A stretch of DNA of 64,000 nucleotides from Anthocerotibacter panamensis C109 (GTDB lineage: Bacteria > Cyanobacteriota > Cyanobacteriia > Gloeobacterales > Anthocerotibacteraceae). The notes beneath the pieces are model-generated. The model was not told the origin of the DNA, did not search any database, and saw only the letters and a program-made list of their open reading frames with translations. Every line of letters starts with the position of its first letter. Position 1 is the first letter of the stretch. Made by a program: the position numbers and the translations under genes. The DNA is taken from NCBI RefSeq assembly GCF_018389385.1, contig NZ_CP062698.1, forward strand, positions 1,305,501-1,369,500, in the 5' to 3' direction. Positions 1 to 8,169 of this stretch are shown piece after piece.

Positions 1-894
1 GAGGATCTCCGTACCTGAATTGATGTAAGAAGAGTAGCGCTCCCGCAAATTCTTGAAGTGCTCTAGGCGCGTCACGGCAACGACTACAGTACCCATTCCA
101 ATAGGCTTACCTGCTCCAATCTTTAAAGCCATCGGATGCTTAGCGTCCTGCCCCAGCACGATCAGGAGTGTACCTAGTTCCGCCGGGGTCAGGTTCATAA
201 ACCGCAGGCTGGTGGAAAATGTGGTCCCTTCCTGCGCCTGCTGCACTGGGATACCCTGCTGCCCTTTGTCGATAGCCCTCACTGCGTGGTAGTAGAACTT
301 ACGCCCCTGGACTTTACCCTTTGCTAAGTAAATGCTCGCCTGTTTTGGGCGCGGTCGATAGAGCGAGGGCATGAAGCCCCGCCCAAAGCCTGTTTGGTCA
401 CACAGGGCATCGCTGAACTGGATCAAGCCCTGCCAGTTCATTGCTCCAAATACTTGGCAAGCTGGACAGACTCCGACAGCATTCTTTTTACATTCCTGAT
501 AGCCTGAGGGGATTTGTGGACCACGTGCCGTGGTTTTACACAGGCAACTCCGGGTAATAGCTTCATAGGTGGAGCGGACCACCCCTTTCAAAGAACTTCC
601 AGGGATGACTAACCGCTGGTCTCGGCGCACTGCTGTTTTGATGAGGGGTATAGAGCTTGTCTCTTTGGACAGGTCACTGCCCATCATGACAACGCCAGAA
701 CCTACCGAAACTGGAGTTTTTACAGTCAGTTGTAGATGAATCTTCCCGCTCAAACGTCCCTCGCTCTTAAAAGCATCTTGCCCTGCGGGTCGAGCGCGGA
801 TGGGTTGTTCGCGCGACAGAGGAACCATCTCGTAGGGCTTGGGAGAGATCTCATTGGCGGTCTGCTGCCGGTTGGGGAGACGAGAGCTAGTCAT
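1..894 (-). CDS. Cas7-like RAMP protein of type III-D complex, C-terminus outside window
   Basis: This is the last visible gene of the III-D operon; 298 codons are in the window and the frame is still open at base 1. A backbone subunit of the crRNA-guided effector complex is the expected role. The RAMP fold shows as an N-terminal strand followed by a glycine-rich turn (VGSG), the conserved IPGSSLKG loop near residue 95, a cysteine-rich stretch (CLCKT, then CKKNAVGVCPACQVFG near residue 140) that may bind zinc, and a late glycine-rich loop (GAGKPIGMG). The Asp that precedes the IPGSSLKG loop in target-cleaving Cas7 subunits is not obvious here (the local text is SSIPLIKT), so this copy may be structural. 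The ATG at 894 lies 2 nt after the csx19-like stop, so translation is probably coupled. Cas7 identity is well supported; which position it occupies in the complex is not known. Confidence 0.82.
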   Translation of the reverse strand, partial: MTSSRLPNRQQTANEISPKPYEMVPLSREQPIRARPAGQDAFKSEGRLSGKIHLQLTVKTPVSVGSGVVMMGSDLSKETSSIPLIKTAVRRDQRLVIPGSSLKGVVRSTYEAITRSCLCKTTARGPQIPSGYQECKKNAVGVCPACQVFGAMNWQGLIQFSDALCDQTGFGRGFMPSLYRPRPKQASIYLAKGKVQGRKFYYHAVRAIDKGQQGIPVQQAQEGTTFSTSLRFMNLTPAELGTLLIVLGQDAKHPMALKIGAGKPIGMGTVVVAVTRLEHFKNLRERYSSYINSGTEIL

Positions 895-896
895 GG

Positions 897-1349
897 TTAT
901 GATTCCACTGTCAGGGCGATGAAATGAACTGTTGCAGTCTCTTTATCTAAAAAGTAGCGCTGGGCAATCTTAAGCTTGTCTTTGTTGTAAGAAAAACCTT
1001 TAGGAAAGCGGGTTTCATTAGGATCATGCAGGTGAGCCTTACGCACAATAGCTTCCCATTGTTGTCCCACTTGAGTAAAGCCATCTCCTAATCCTTCTTG
1101 GCTTAGCAACAAGACCTCATATCCACGAGAGCGTTGTTTCCAACGCAACTCACAACGGCTATCGAAGACTTGTCCTTCTGGGCTCATTTTTTCCAAGCTA
1201 ATCTCTCTACCCCATTTCACCTCGTGGGGCCAGCGCAGAAAGTGAAAATAGGCTTGGCCCGTAAACTGTTTGGCAATTAAAGATTTCAGTTGTGCTAAGT
1301 TCTGGTTATGTAATATTCCCACAAATGCCTGACTGTATTGCTCTTTCAT
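897..1349 (-). CDS. csx19: Csx19-like (TIGR03984-type) III-D accessory protein
   Basis: A 150-residue protein encoded between two Cas7 genes. Its size, position and overall look fit Csx19/TIGR03984, a family found almost only in III-D loci of cyanobacteria and relatives and of unknown biochemical role. Visible features are a conserved-looking aromatic/basic block (FHFLRWPHEVKWG, about residues 36-48), RCELRWKQRSRGYEVLLLS near the middle, and a C-terminal YFLDKETATVHFIAL strand. No nuclease motif, membrane segment or signal peptide is seen. Its ATG overlaps the upstream cas7 stop by 4 nt (ATGA), so it is co-translated with the complex. The assignment rests on context and recalled family features, not on a search. 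Confidence 0.62.
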   Translation of the reverse strand: MKEQYSQAFVGILHNQNLAQLKSLIAKQFTGQAYFHFLRWPHEVKWGREISLEKMSPEGQVFDSRCELRWKQRSRGYEVLLLSQEGLGDGFTQVGQQWEAIVRKAHLHDPNETRFPKGFSYNKDKLKIAQRYFLDKETATVHFIALTVES

Positions 1350-2341
1350 CGCACTGCTCCAGTTATGACTTGCTTCCAGGCATCCACCGCTCGGGTAAAA
1401 AGGTTAGGAACCTGTTCTGCTCCCTGCCAAGTCAACTGGACACCAAAACCTAGAGGCATAACTCCAGCCACCACGGGAACTTCCTGACAATCATTTGCTG
1501 GAAATCCATAAGGTTCTCTCTCCTTATCAGAGAGAAACATACCAGCACCTAATAACATATTCCTGGCCCATGAGACTTCACTCCCAATCCCACTAATGCA
1601 TCCATCTTCACGGAGCACACAACCGGGATACTGCACCACTGCCGCATTCAACTGCACTTCGACCAATCCCAAACCCCGCGATTTGGCAAACCCCAACCCA
1701 AACCAGCCGTCATTGAGATCCCGTAACACCAACCCAATCAAGCCCAACTGAGGCAGAGCGAAGTTTTTGAGGTGAATTTTGGTCCGAAAGGCTCCGGCTG
1801 TGCAGACTTGATAATTGAAAGGCCCGACAGCTACTGAGCCATAGACCCGGTCAATAGCAACACCATTGCGTTCTTCGATCTTGAGCGGAGCATTGGGATC
1901 AGGATAGGCATCTTCGATTCTGATGCGACTTGCTAAAGAGGTATTACCAAACATTTGGGAGACAAAACAAGATTGCTTATATAGCTCCGGACCTGGATTA
2001 TGATGGTTTTTATTCTGTTTTTTCCACTTCTCCAAATATAGGTTAGGGTTATTGTGAGCATCTGTACTAAGAGGATCACTCGCCCAGAGTTGACCTGGGC
2101 GGTTAGCATCACGCCGGTCTTGTCCCACTGTGCGGACAATTCGTTCGGCATGGGCGCGAATTGCCCCTTTGAGCGAACTGCCAGGTAGATAGATGGTGCG
2201 CCCACCTTGGTGGTAGGTCTCGACAAACTCCATATCAGGCTTGGTGGGATCTGCTCCTTCTTTACCGGCTTTAATCAAAATAGGTCCATTGGGGACCAGA
2301 GTAATATCGATTGTGCATTGATTGACCAGACGCTTATGCAT
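1346..2341 (-). CDS. Cas7 (Csm3-like RAMP) subunit, 331 aa
   Basis: One of four Cas7-type genes in the operon. The N-terminal strand is followed by KPDMEFVETYHQGG, whose Asp (residue 36) occupies the usual position of the catalytic Asp of target-RNA-cleaving Csm3/Cmr4, and then by the RAMP loop YLPGSSLKGAIRAH (about residues 52-65). Further on are a CFVSQMFGN segment, GVAIDRVYGSVA, and the glycine-rich LGFAKSRGLGLVEV loop near residue 215. At 331 residues it is longer than a minimal Csm3 (about 220); the extra residues follow the RAMP core. The ATG at 2341 is 2 nt downstream of the previous stop. It probably cleaves or holds target RNA in 6-nt steps, by analogy with Csm3. Confidence 0.88.
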   Translation of the reverse strand: MHKRLVNQCTIDITLVPNGPILIKAGKEGADPTKPDMEFVETYHQGGRTIYLPGSSLKGAIRAHAERIVRTVGQDRRDANRPGQLWASDPLSTDAHNNPNLYLEKWKKQNKNHHNPGPELYKQSCFVSQMFGNTSLASRIRIEDAYPDPNAPLKIEERNGVAIDRVYGSVAVGPFNYQVCTAGAFRTKIHLKNFALPQLGLIGLVLRDLNDGWFGLGFAKSRGLGLVEVQLNAAVVQYPGCVLREDGCISGIGSEVSWARNMLLGAGMFLSDKEREPYGFPANDCQEVPVVAGVMPLGFGVQLTWQGAEQVPNLFTRAVDAWKQVITGAVR

Positions 2342-2343
2342 GG

Positions 2344-3222
2344 TTACTCCTCTACCGGAACGAGCTGGGCAGTGCTAGAAAGTTCGGTGCGGAGATGGGT
2401 TAGCAGGGCTTCAGTCCATTTAAGCTTTTGTTCTTCGGGAACCTCGGTGTAGGCACTGCTGTCTCCAGCCACTAGCTTCTGAAGGTACTCCAACAACTCA
2501 GGGCCATTCTGTGCTTCAAAGTAGCGCATCGGGTCAAGTTCCAGACGCACCACACCCAACCCACGGGAACGGCCCCCGCCCAAAGGAATTTGCTCGGTTT
2601 GGAATTGGTGCAGACCAATCATCAAGAGCCCTAACTCCCAAGCTTCGGCATTCTCAACTACCACACGAAAGGAGAATGGAGTGCCAGCGGGAACGATCTG
2701 AAAGTCGTAGAGTTTTCCATCAGAGGCTGTCTCTGTGTCCCGGTCAATCGCCACACCATCCCGTTCCTGATACTGTCCGAACCAGCTATCTGGGAGCACG
2801 GTCAAGTCGCGCACCTGAAACTTGCTAGCAAGCCAGGGTGAGCCAAAGAGATATGAAACGAGATCTGTTTCAGCAAGAATGGCCTCAGTTAGTGCATGAT
2901 CTTCCTTGAGATTTTTCTTTAACTTATTGATTTCTTGTGAAGTAATGGACCATTCACCTTCTACTGCTGGATTAGCCACTAGCTTACGGTCACTACCAAC
3001 AATTCCCCGCAAAAAGCTCTCTAATCTAGAACGCAGGGCTCCCTTGAAACTGGCTCCGGGGATATAGGGACGGCCCAAGGCATCTTTTACCACAGGCAGA
3101 TCCGATCCAATCGGTTCTAGTGAGCGACCTGCGCCGATGCGGAGGGCTGTCACAGTCCAGAGTGTCCCGGTGATTTCTAAGCGACTTTTGAATGTGTCAA
3201 AGCCTTTGAACTTATCAGGCAT
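2344..3222 (-). CDS. Cas7 (Csm3-like RAMP) subunit, 292 aa
   Basis: A second Cas7 gene, directly upstream of the 331-residue copy and downstream of the CARF gene (7-nt gap). The family pattern is clear: GTLWTVTALRIGAGRS, then SDLPVVKD with the expected catalytic Asp near residue 40, then the RAMP loop YIPGASFKGALRSRLE (about residues 53-68), the segment SYLFGSPWLASKFQV, DGVAIDRDTETA, and the late loop LGGGRSRGLGVVRL. It should form part of the crRNA-binding filament. Having several different cas7 genes rather than one is the normal III-D arrangement. The start at 3222 is the first ATG, and no better alternative is seen. Confidence 0.9.
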   Translation of the reverse strand: MPDKFKGFDTFKSRLEITGTLWTVTALRIGAGRSLEPIGSDLPVVKDALGRPYIPGASFKGALRSRLESFLRGIVGSDRKLVANPAVEGEWSITSQEINKLKKNLKEDHALTEAILAETDLVSYLFGSPWLASKFQVRDLTVLPDSWFGQYQERDGVAIDRDTETASDGKLYDFQIVPAGTPFSFRVVVENAEAWELGLLMIGLHQFQTEQIPLGGGRSRGLGVVRLELDPMRYFEAQNGPELLEYLQKLVAGDSSAYTEVPEEQKLKWTEALLTHLRTELSSTAQLVPVEE

Positions 3223-3229
3223 GATTCAC

Positions 3230-4348
3230 CTAGGGATTGTTGTTGACGTAGTCATGAGACCCGTAATGCCTCAATTTCAAATTTCCTCCCTCAGCTATAC
3301 AGCTAACGCGCAACCCCTGCGTAACACGAAAATGAGCAATACCTCCTTTATTGACATAGACCTCATACAGTACCCCACCATCACCTTTGAGATAGGCAGT
3401 GTCCCCACTGTATTTGACAAGTAAAGAAGAAATTTTTGCCAATACTTCTTGGAGTTTAATAGACTGTTTTTCATCGCTTATATCTCTGTAGTCTTTCTTG
3501 AAAGATTCTTCGTAGTGAACTCGCGGTAAAGTGAGCAAGTCTCCCGAGAGAATTTGGTTTTTGGCTTGATTCCAGACAAGTTTACCCCAGTTAGAGAGGA
3601 TCACTTCATCTTCGACAGCATAAATTAAAGTTTCTTGAATGCCTAGGAGTTCTGAGCGTTTGACTTCTGCGCCTGCTGCCATCAGTGCAAATTGAGTGGC
3701 ATAAGGTTTAATTGTAGTTTCATCTATCTTGATAGGCAAGCGAGGAATTGTAATAATCTCAGAGTTTGCTCCCTCAAAAATATAAATAATTTCATCGGCA
3801 TAAAACATGCCAATTGTGTTGAGGTAAGCCTGCAAGCTTTTAAAGCCACCAACTAAATTGAAGCACACTTTATCATATCCTTCTGTCATAGGCCTCAGTT
3901 GTGTCAAAAGGTCGTCAACACCCTCAGCAAAGCTTCTTGTGTTGGCTGTTGATAGACCTTTTGGTGTGTAGATTTGGGCAATGAGTCCTTTAGATTGCAG
4001 AAATAATTCGACAACTTGGGCAGTTATTAAACCCTGGATTGTATCAGTGGCGATAAGCCAATGCATATCCTGGCTGCCCCGCTCCAACTGCTCCTGGTAA
4101 AGACCATAAATCCCATTCAACTCGGCACTGGCGCTCCGAATTATAGTCGTTGAGCTTTGATTGAGTTTTTGAGTAGCTCTTTTTTGGAGAATTTCAAGAA
4201 TCTCTAAGATCTCCTCTGGCATTTGCTGAGCGGTGAAATTAGCGGTATCTCGAAGTTGATTGTACCAGTCTTTCTCTGACGGTGCCGAGCGGATGATTTG
4301 ATTGGTAAGTAGACTGGTACCAACAGTGGAAACAATGACGCGGCGCAT
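3230..4348 (-). CDS. CARF-domain effector with RelE-like C-terminus (Cami1-like candidate)
   Basis: A 372-residue protein embedded in the operon between cas11 and cas7. The N-terminus (RRVIVSTVGTSLLTN) is the signature first strand of the CARF/APE2256 (TIGR02619) family, and the later CFNLVGGFKSLQAYL segment (about residues 160-174) is the second conserved CARF motif; together these bind cyclic oligoadenylate made by Cas10. The middle part (about 210-290) looks like a helical linker. The last ~80 residues (GDGGVLYEVYVNKGG, then LRVSCIAEGGNLKLRHYGSH) have the strand pattern and basic/His-rich end of RelE-type mRNA interferases. CARF-RelE proteins (Cami1) are known to cleave ribosome-bound mRNA after cA4 signalling. 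No HEPN RxxxxH motif was seen. CARF is strongly supported; the RelE call is moderate and rests on pattern. Confidence 0.78.
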   Translation of the reverse strand: MRRVIVSTVGTSLLTNQIIRSAPSEKDWYNQLRDTANFTAQQMPEEILEILEILQKRATQKLNQSSTTIIRSASAELNGIYGLYQEQLERGSQDMHWLIATDTIQGLITAQVVELFLQSKGLIAQIYTPKGLSTANTRSFAEGVDDLLTQLRPMTEGYDKVCFNLVGGFKSLQAYLNTIGMFYADEIIYIFEGANSEIITIPRLPIKIDETTIKPYATQFALMAAGAEVKRSELLGIQETLIYAVEDEVILSNWGKLVWNQAKNQILSGDLLTLPRVHYEESFKKDYRDISDEKQSIKLQEVLAKISSLLVKYSGDTAYLKGDGGVLYEVYVNKGGIAHFRVTQGLRVSCIAEGGNLKLRHYGSHDYVNNNP

Positions 4349-4377
4349 AACATTTTCTCCTTTAAGTTTTATTTCAT

Positions 4378-4806
4378 CTAAAGCTTTTTACCCTCACGCA
4401 AATATTTCAAATGTCGGGCACCGTAGCCTAAGTACCTGCGTATCAACTCAATACGAATAGACCCAATATTGGGCTGATTGCCAGCATTATCCTTTGCTTC
4501 TTGAGCAATCTCATTTGAGAGCTTATCAATTTTTGCTCTAATGTCATCAATGATTTGTTCAGCTAGCGAGTCTTTTCCTCTTCCCCACTTCTGATCACGT
4601 CCAACCTGATATCTTAGGAAGTTTGCAATCACCTCGGGGCTATCCGTTGTTTCAGCTACGCGGACTAAATTTCGGAATTGAGCTTCTTCCAGATTGCCGT
4701 ATTTCTTTGCGTTTAGGGCGGATTCGATAGCTTCGACAAGCTGTCCTTCGCGCTGACGAATTCCTCGTTGAATTTTTAGCTCCACCTGCTGTTCTGACGT
4801 ACTCAC
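4378..4806 (-). CDS. cas11: Cas11 (Csm2-like small subunit)
   Basis: A 142-residue, highly charged and mostly helical protein, with the size, composition and position of the Cas11 small subunit that lines the belly of type III complexes. Visible blocks are an N-terminal helix rich in Glu/Arg/Gln, FRNLVRVAETTDSPEVIANF (about 45-64), FLRYQVGRDQKWGRG, and a C-terminal helix IELIRRYLGYGARHLKYLRE, which resembles the end of Csm2 proteins. It starts with GTG at 4806, overlapping the csx10 stop by 4 nt, so it is translationally coupled. A 29-nt gap with a purine-rich segment separates it from the CARF gene. There are no enzymatic motifs, and none are expected. Confidence 0.82.
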   Translation of the reverse strand: MSTSEQQVELKIQRGIRQREGQLVEAIESALNAKKYGNLEEAQFRNLVRVAETTDSPEVIANFLRYQVGRDQKWGRGKDSLAEQIIDDIRAKIDKLSNEIAQEAKDNAGNQPNIGSIRIELIRRYLGYGARHLKYLREGKKL

Positions 4807-6050
4807 TTGGCCTCCTCTCTAAAAATCAAATGAAATTCATCACACACGCGAACTTGACCAAAGCCTTCAACCGTGCGCTCACCAATTCCCCATAGTTCTA
4901 GGTATTTTAGAGCATCGGTCCAGCGTTGGGGCTGCTCAGTACTAAAGAGATAGACACCCCCGCGATTGGTGACGAGGTCCACATCCTTCATTAAGCCCCA
5001 GGCGCTATTCCAGCCCGAACGATAATCGTAGCTGGTGTAGGCAGTGTGAAGCTGTAGCGAGGTATCATCTACTTTCGTAAGGTAGCAGAGCATCTGGGGG
5101 GAGAGTACAACCGTGCGTCGCCACTGGTCGGTGAGAATAGCCTCAGACTGTATATCTAGGGTGAAATAGGTACGGGTAGCCGCGAATCCTTGACGAGCAG
5201 GAACCTTGAAGACCTTCCATTCATCCCATCTCTTGCTTAGAGCACAATTAAATGCCTCAATACGGTCGGTAACTTGAGAATTAATCGGTTGAATGCTGGC
5301 ACGAATTTCAACTTTTCCTAGACCCCGCGAAGCCCCGCCCCCAAGACGAAAAGGATGACTTTCAACGAAATTTTTGAGGTCTTCCGCAAGAGCATCATCT
5401 TCGATCAGAACTGCTCCTTGAAACAGAGTCGGTCTCGTCTTATCGGAGTTGGCATCGGTGGCGGTTTCGTTCAAAACCTCGATGCTATAGAGAATTTGCT
5501 CCTCAGCCGTAGCCCGACGGCGATTGATCCCGACTCGGGTCAACATGCGGGTACCTGCGGAACACGTGGTGTACTGCTCTGTGCTGGAGGTGTAAAAACC
5601 ACTATAGGGCTCCACCCGCTCACCGGCCCTACCAGGTGCGTCGGGGTCATAGACGAGGCCGTACCCCTCAGCACAGAAGCGGTCGATTAAAGTATCAAAT
5701 ACTCCGCTCTTCTTTGGTTGAAAGCCTGCCTTGGTCTTGGAACTAACAGCGGTAGCAGGTAAAACGCGGATATCGTCCGTTTCCGGGTCTCCCGCAGGAT
5801 AGGCATTGTGAAAAATAGCTGCTTTCTCACCCAGAAATAGCTTCTGGAAGTCGCCTCCGCTCTCTGTCGTGAGGTCTTGCGGCTGGTTGGGGTACTGGCG
5901 ATTAAATTGCTGGAGGACTTGAGCGGCAATAGCTCCCCGGAGCACGGTGCCAGGGATATATTTCTCGGTTTCACTCACCGAGCCACCGGGTTTCTGGCGA
6001 CCGATAGCGAGGGGAGCAAGTGCTTTGATCGTTAGTTGAATGCGCTTCAT
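4803..6050 (-). CDS. csx10: Csx10 (Cas5-like RAMP subunit of III-D)
   Basis: A 415-residue RAMP protein of the Csx10 type, which replaces Cas5 in III-D and caps the 5' handle of the crRNA. The start at 6050 is chosen because GGGAGGAGC lies just before this ATG and the ATG overlaps the upstream cas7 stop as ATGA; a longer frame adding 10 residues lacks this. Domain order: N-terminal RAMP strand (KRIQLTIKALAPLAIG), YIPGTVLRGAIAAQVL loop near residue 28, a long insertion with GYGLVYDPDAPG and RVGINRRRATAEEQILYS, the LGGGASRGLGKVEI glycine loop near residue 235, and a second RAMP-like half ending LWGIGERTVEGFGQVRV. The length fits Csx10 (about 400-480 residues). Confidence 0.88.
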   Translation of the reverse strand: MKRIQLTIKALAPLAIGRQKPGGSVSETEKYIPGTVLRGAIAAQVLQQFNRQYPNQPQDLTTESGGDFQKLFLGEKAAIFHNAYPAGDPETDDIRVLPATAVSSKTKAGFQPKKSGVFDTLIDRFCAEGYGLVYDPDAPGRAGERVEPYSGFYTSSTEQYTTCSAGTRMLTRVGINRRRATAEEQILYSIEVLNETATDANSDKTRPTLFQGAVLIEDDALAEDLKNFVESHPFRLGGGASRGLGKVEIRASIQPINSQVTDRIEAFNCALSKRWDEWKVFKVPARQGFAATRTYFTLDIQSEAILTDQWRRTVVLSPQMLCYLTKVDDTSLQLHTAYTSYDYRSGWNSAWGLMKDVDLVTNRGGVYLFSTEQPQRWTDALKYLELWGIGERTVEGFGQVRVCDEFHLIFREEAK

Positions 6051-6715
6051 GCCGCTCCTCCCGGCAATAGCTCCTGCCAAACACCAGCATTTTCTGGCTT
6101 AGGTAGTCTTTTCCACTGAAGCCAGCCCAGCCCCGTAGACTTGCTGCCGCCTAGGGCATGGATATGTTTGAGACCCGCACAGAGCAAGGCTTGGGTATAC
6201 GTAGGAGCTTCTGGGAGTAGGTGAATCTCTGCGCTGAATTCAAGTCCAGTGTTGGCGGGGGAGGTCTCTAGGAAGTACAGTTTTTGGTCCTCAGCGGTGC
6301 GTCGCGCCCGGTTAATGGTCACGCCGGGGCGTAGCACTTCTGGGTAGTCCTTGAGGTCAATAGTACAGACTAGATCATCGAAGATAACCCGTGAGGGCAG
6401 GACCGGATTCCCAAAAATCTGACAGATGAAACAATGCGTACCCTCACTTCTCGGTTTAGGACACATACTCCCCGCCACGGGCGATCCACAAATGACCCAA
6501 CCTAGCCCTCGGGCTAATTTCTCGCACTCGTGGCGCAGGCGGCCCTTGAGTTGGGAAGCGGGGATGAGCAGTTGTCCCTGGGCGTTGCGGAGGATGGGCT
6601 TGTCCGCTAGAGAACCGGAGGAGCCACCCGCTCCCACACAGAGGGCGGTGTCAATAATGGCGGTGATGGGCAGGGAAATAACAGGATTTGTCGTTAACTC
6701 CTGTAGGCGGATCAT
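6047..6715 (-). CDS. Cas7 (Csm3-like RAMP) subunit, 222 aa
   Basis: The first cas7 gene of the operon and the one closest in size to classical Csm3. The catalytic-position Asp is in SLADKPILRNAQG (residue 38), followed by the RAMP loop LLIPASQLKGRLRHECE (about 49-65). A cysteine cluster (ICGSPVAGSMCPKP, then HCFICQIFGN, residues about 80-102) probably forms the zinc-binding insertion seen in many Cas7 proteins. GVTINRARRTAEDQKLYF and the late LGGSKSTGLGWLQW loop complete the family pattern. The ATG overlaps the cas10 stop (ATGA) and its own stop overlaps the csx10 start, so the whole module is translationally linked. Confidence 0.9.
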   Translation of the reverse strand: MIRLQELTTNPVISLPITAIIDTALCVGAGGSSGSLADKPILRNAQGQLLIPASQLKGRLRHECEKLARGLGWVICGSPVAGSMCPKPRSEGTHCFICQIFGNPVLPSRVIFDDLVCTIDLKDYPEVLRPGVTINRARRTAEDQKLYFLETSPANTGLEFSAEIHLLPEAPTYTQALLCAGLKHIHALGGSKSTGLGWLQWKRLPKPENAGVWQELLPGGAA

Positions 6716-8133
6716 GCTCCCTCCTGTGCAGCGGGGGCTGCTTCGCTTTGGGCTTTGGGGTCTAGCTCTTTGACGAAGGGATAGAGGTCTACCAGTTCGC
6801 GCCAGATTGTTTCATAGCAGGAATCTTTAGAGGAATCTGGTTCTGGAGGGACAAATATCCAGGGAGCAAGGTTGCCCTGATTAGTCTTAGCTTCACACCA
6901 TGCCTCTTCAAAGTGTTCTTTTAAGAGTGTTTGCTGTCCTAGTTTGAGCCGGACTCTAAAGTAGCGATAGTTGAGCATCGCTAACCGCTTGCCTTGCTCT
7001 AATAGGGAGCGAATTTGATAGAGTTGGGAGCGGGGAAATTCAGATTGCTTGAAGGCTTTAACGGTTTCCAACAATCCTCCCAATTCGCAGAGCGTGTAGG
7101 GTGCTGCATAGAGTTTCAGGGTGGGGTGGCCTTTTTTGGTCAGCCCTTGTTCACGGAAGGAGGTGATGTCGGAGGAGATCATGGTGACGGACTTCATCAC
7201 CTGAAAATCTACGGTTCCTCCCAGATATCCGTCAGTTTTTAGGCGCTTGGCACGGTCTTTTGCTGATTTGAGTAGTTGCTCGGTGAGCTTTTCGGCATAG
7301 TAGATGGGTGTTGCGTCCGCTGTGATCAAGACTCCCAGGGAGGTGCTGAGTTTACATTGTCGTGCTGGTGGATTTACAGAGGATTTGAGGTAGCGGTGTA
7401 CCGGCTTATCTGGATCAGGAAGCTGGTCGTCGGCATAGCGCTTGGGATCGAATGCAAGTAGCTGTTTTTCAAACTCGGTACCAATAGTTTGAGCAATTTC
7501 CAGGGCTTTGTCAGCAGGCACAATTAACAGAACATCATCACCGCCAATAAACAGGATCTCGAACGGGTGTATATAGATGTTTTGCCGCCCTTCTGTTTCT
7601 GGGTCATTCAGGTCTTTGAGGTATCTGGGGTTCAGGTGTTGGGCCAAGGCGCGGTAGACAGCATACTCCGTGGCTTGAGAGATATGCTCACTGAACTGCA
7701 TATATTCTTCTGGAGTCCTAATTTTTTGGATATATTTACCCATATTGTTGCCATCGACGTAGATATAGCCGACGAAACCCTTGCTGCCATCCCCGATCTC
7801 TCTGAGGGATTGGGCTTCTTTGAGAATGTGTCCCTTGGGATTATATTGTTTAGTCAAGCTCTCTTTGTCCAGGTATTCCCCAAATTTTTGCACCCAACTT
7901 CTGACGGAACCGGGTCGCCAGTCTAGATGCAGATCTTCGTACCACTGTTGTCCTTGTTTATCTTCTCGTTTAGCTTTTTGTCCGATGATGCGTTTGCGGG
8001 CTAGGGGCTCAGAGAAAGATGGATCGCCGGGAAGAGGCACTTTCCCGATGGCGCTACGGCGATCACTGTAGTCACGTACCAGATAGGGGTGGGTCTCGAA
8101 CATGGGGGGATAGGCACGGGTCGGACGGTCCAC
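6712..8133 (-). CDS. cas10: Cas10 C-terminal portion (Palm2/GGDD cyclase half), downstream of an in-frame stop
   Basis: 473 residues holding the second half of Cas10. The Palm2 domain is intact in outline: GYIYVDGNNMGKYIQ (about 122-136) carries the metal-binding Asp, and FEILFIGGDDVLLIVPA (about 191-207) carries the GGDD motif that makes cyclic oligoadenylates from ATP in type III systems. Helical C-terminal segments (about 360-450) match the D4-like part. The frame is identical to that of the upstream Cas10 piece: a TAA at 8170-8172 and 12 further sense codons separate them, so this would have been one gene of about 770 residues. If it is translated on its own, the GTG at 8133 is the likeliest start, but no clear ribosome-binding site precedes it. 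The stop overlaps the next cas7 start. Confidence 0.88.
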   Translation of the reverse strand: MDRPTRAYPPMFETHPYLVRDYSDRRSAIGKVPLPGDPSFSEPLARKRIIGQKAKREDKQGQQWYEDLHLDWRPGSVRSWVQKFGEYLDKESLTKQYNPKGHILKEAQSLREIGDGSKGFVGYIYVDGNNMGKYIQKIRTPEEYMQFSEHISQATEYAVYRALAQHLNPRYLKDLNDPETEGRQNIYIHPFEILFIGGDDVLLIVPADKALEIAQTIGTEFEKQLLAFDPKRYADDQLPDPDKPVHRYLKSSVNPPARQCKLSTSLGVLITADATPIYYAEKLTEQLLKSAKDRAKRLKTDGYLGGTVDFQVMKSVTMISSDITSFREQGLTKKGHPTLKLYAAPYTLCELGGLLETVKAFKQSEFPRSQLYQIRSLLEQGKRLAMLNYRYFRVRLKLGQQTLLKEHFEEAWCEAKTNQGNLAPWIFVPPEPDSSKDSCYETIWRELVDLYPFVKELDPKAQSEAAPAAQEGA

Positions 8134-8169
8134 GCCCGGTAGCTGATTTCCGCTACGCCGTTGGTTAAA

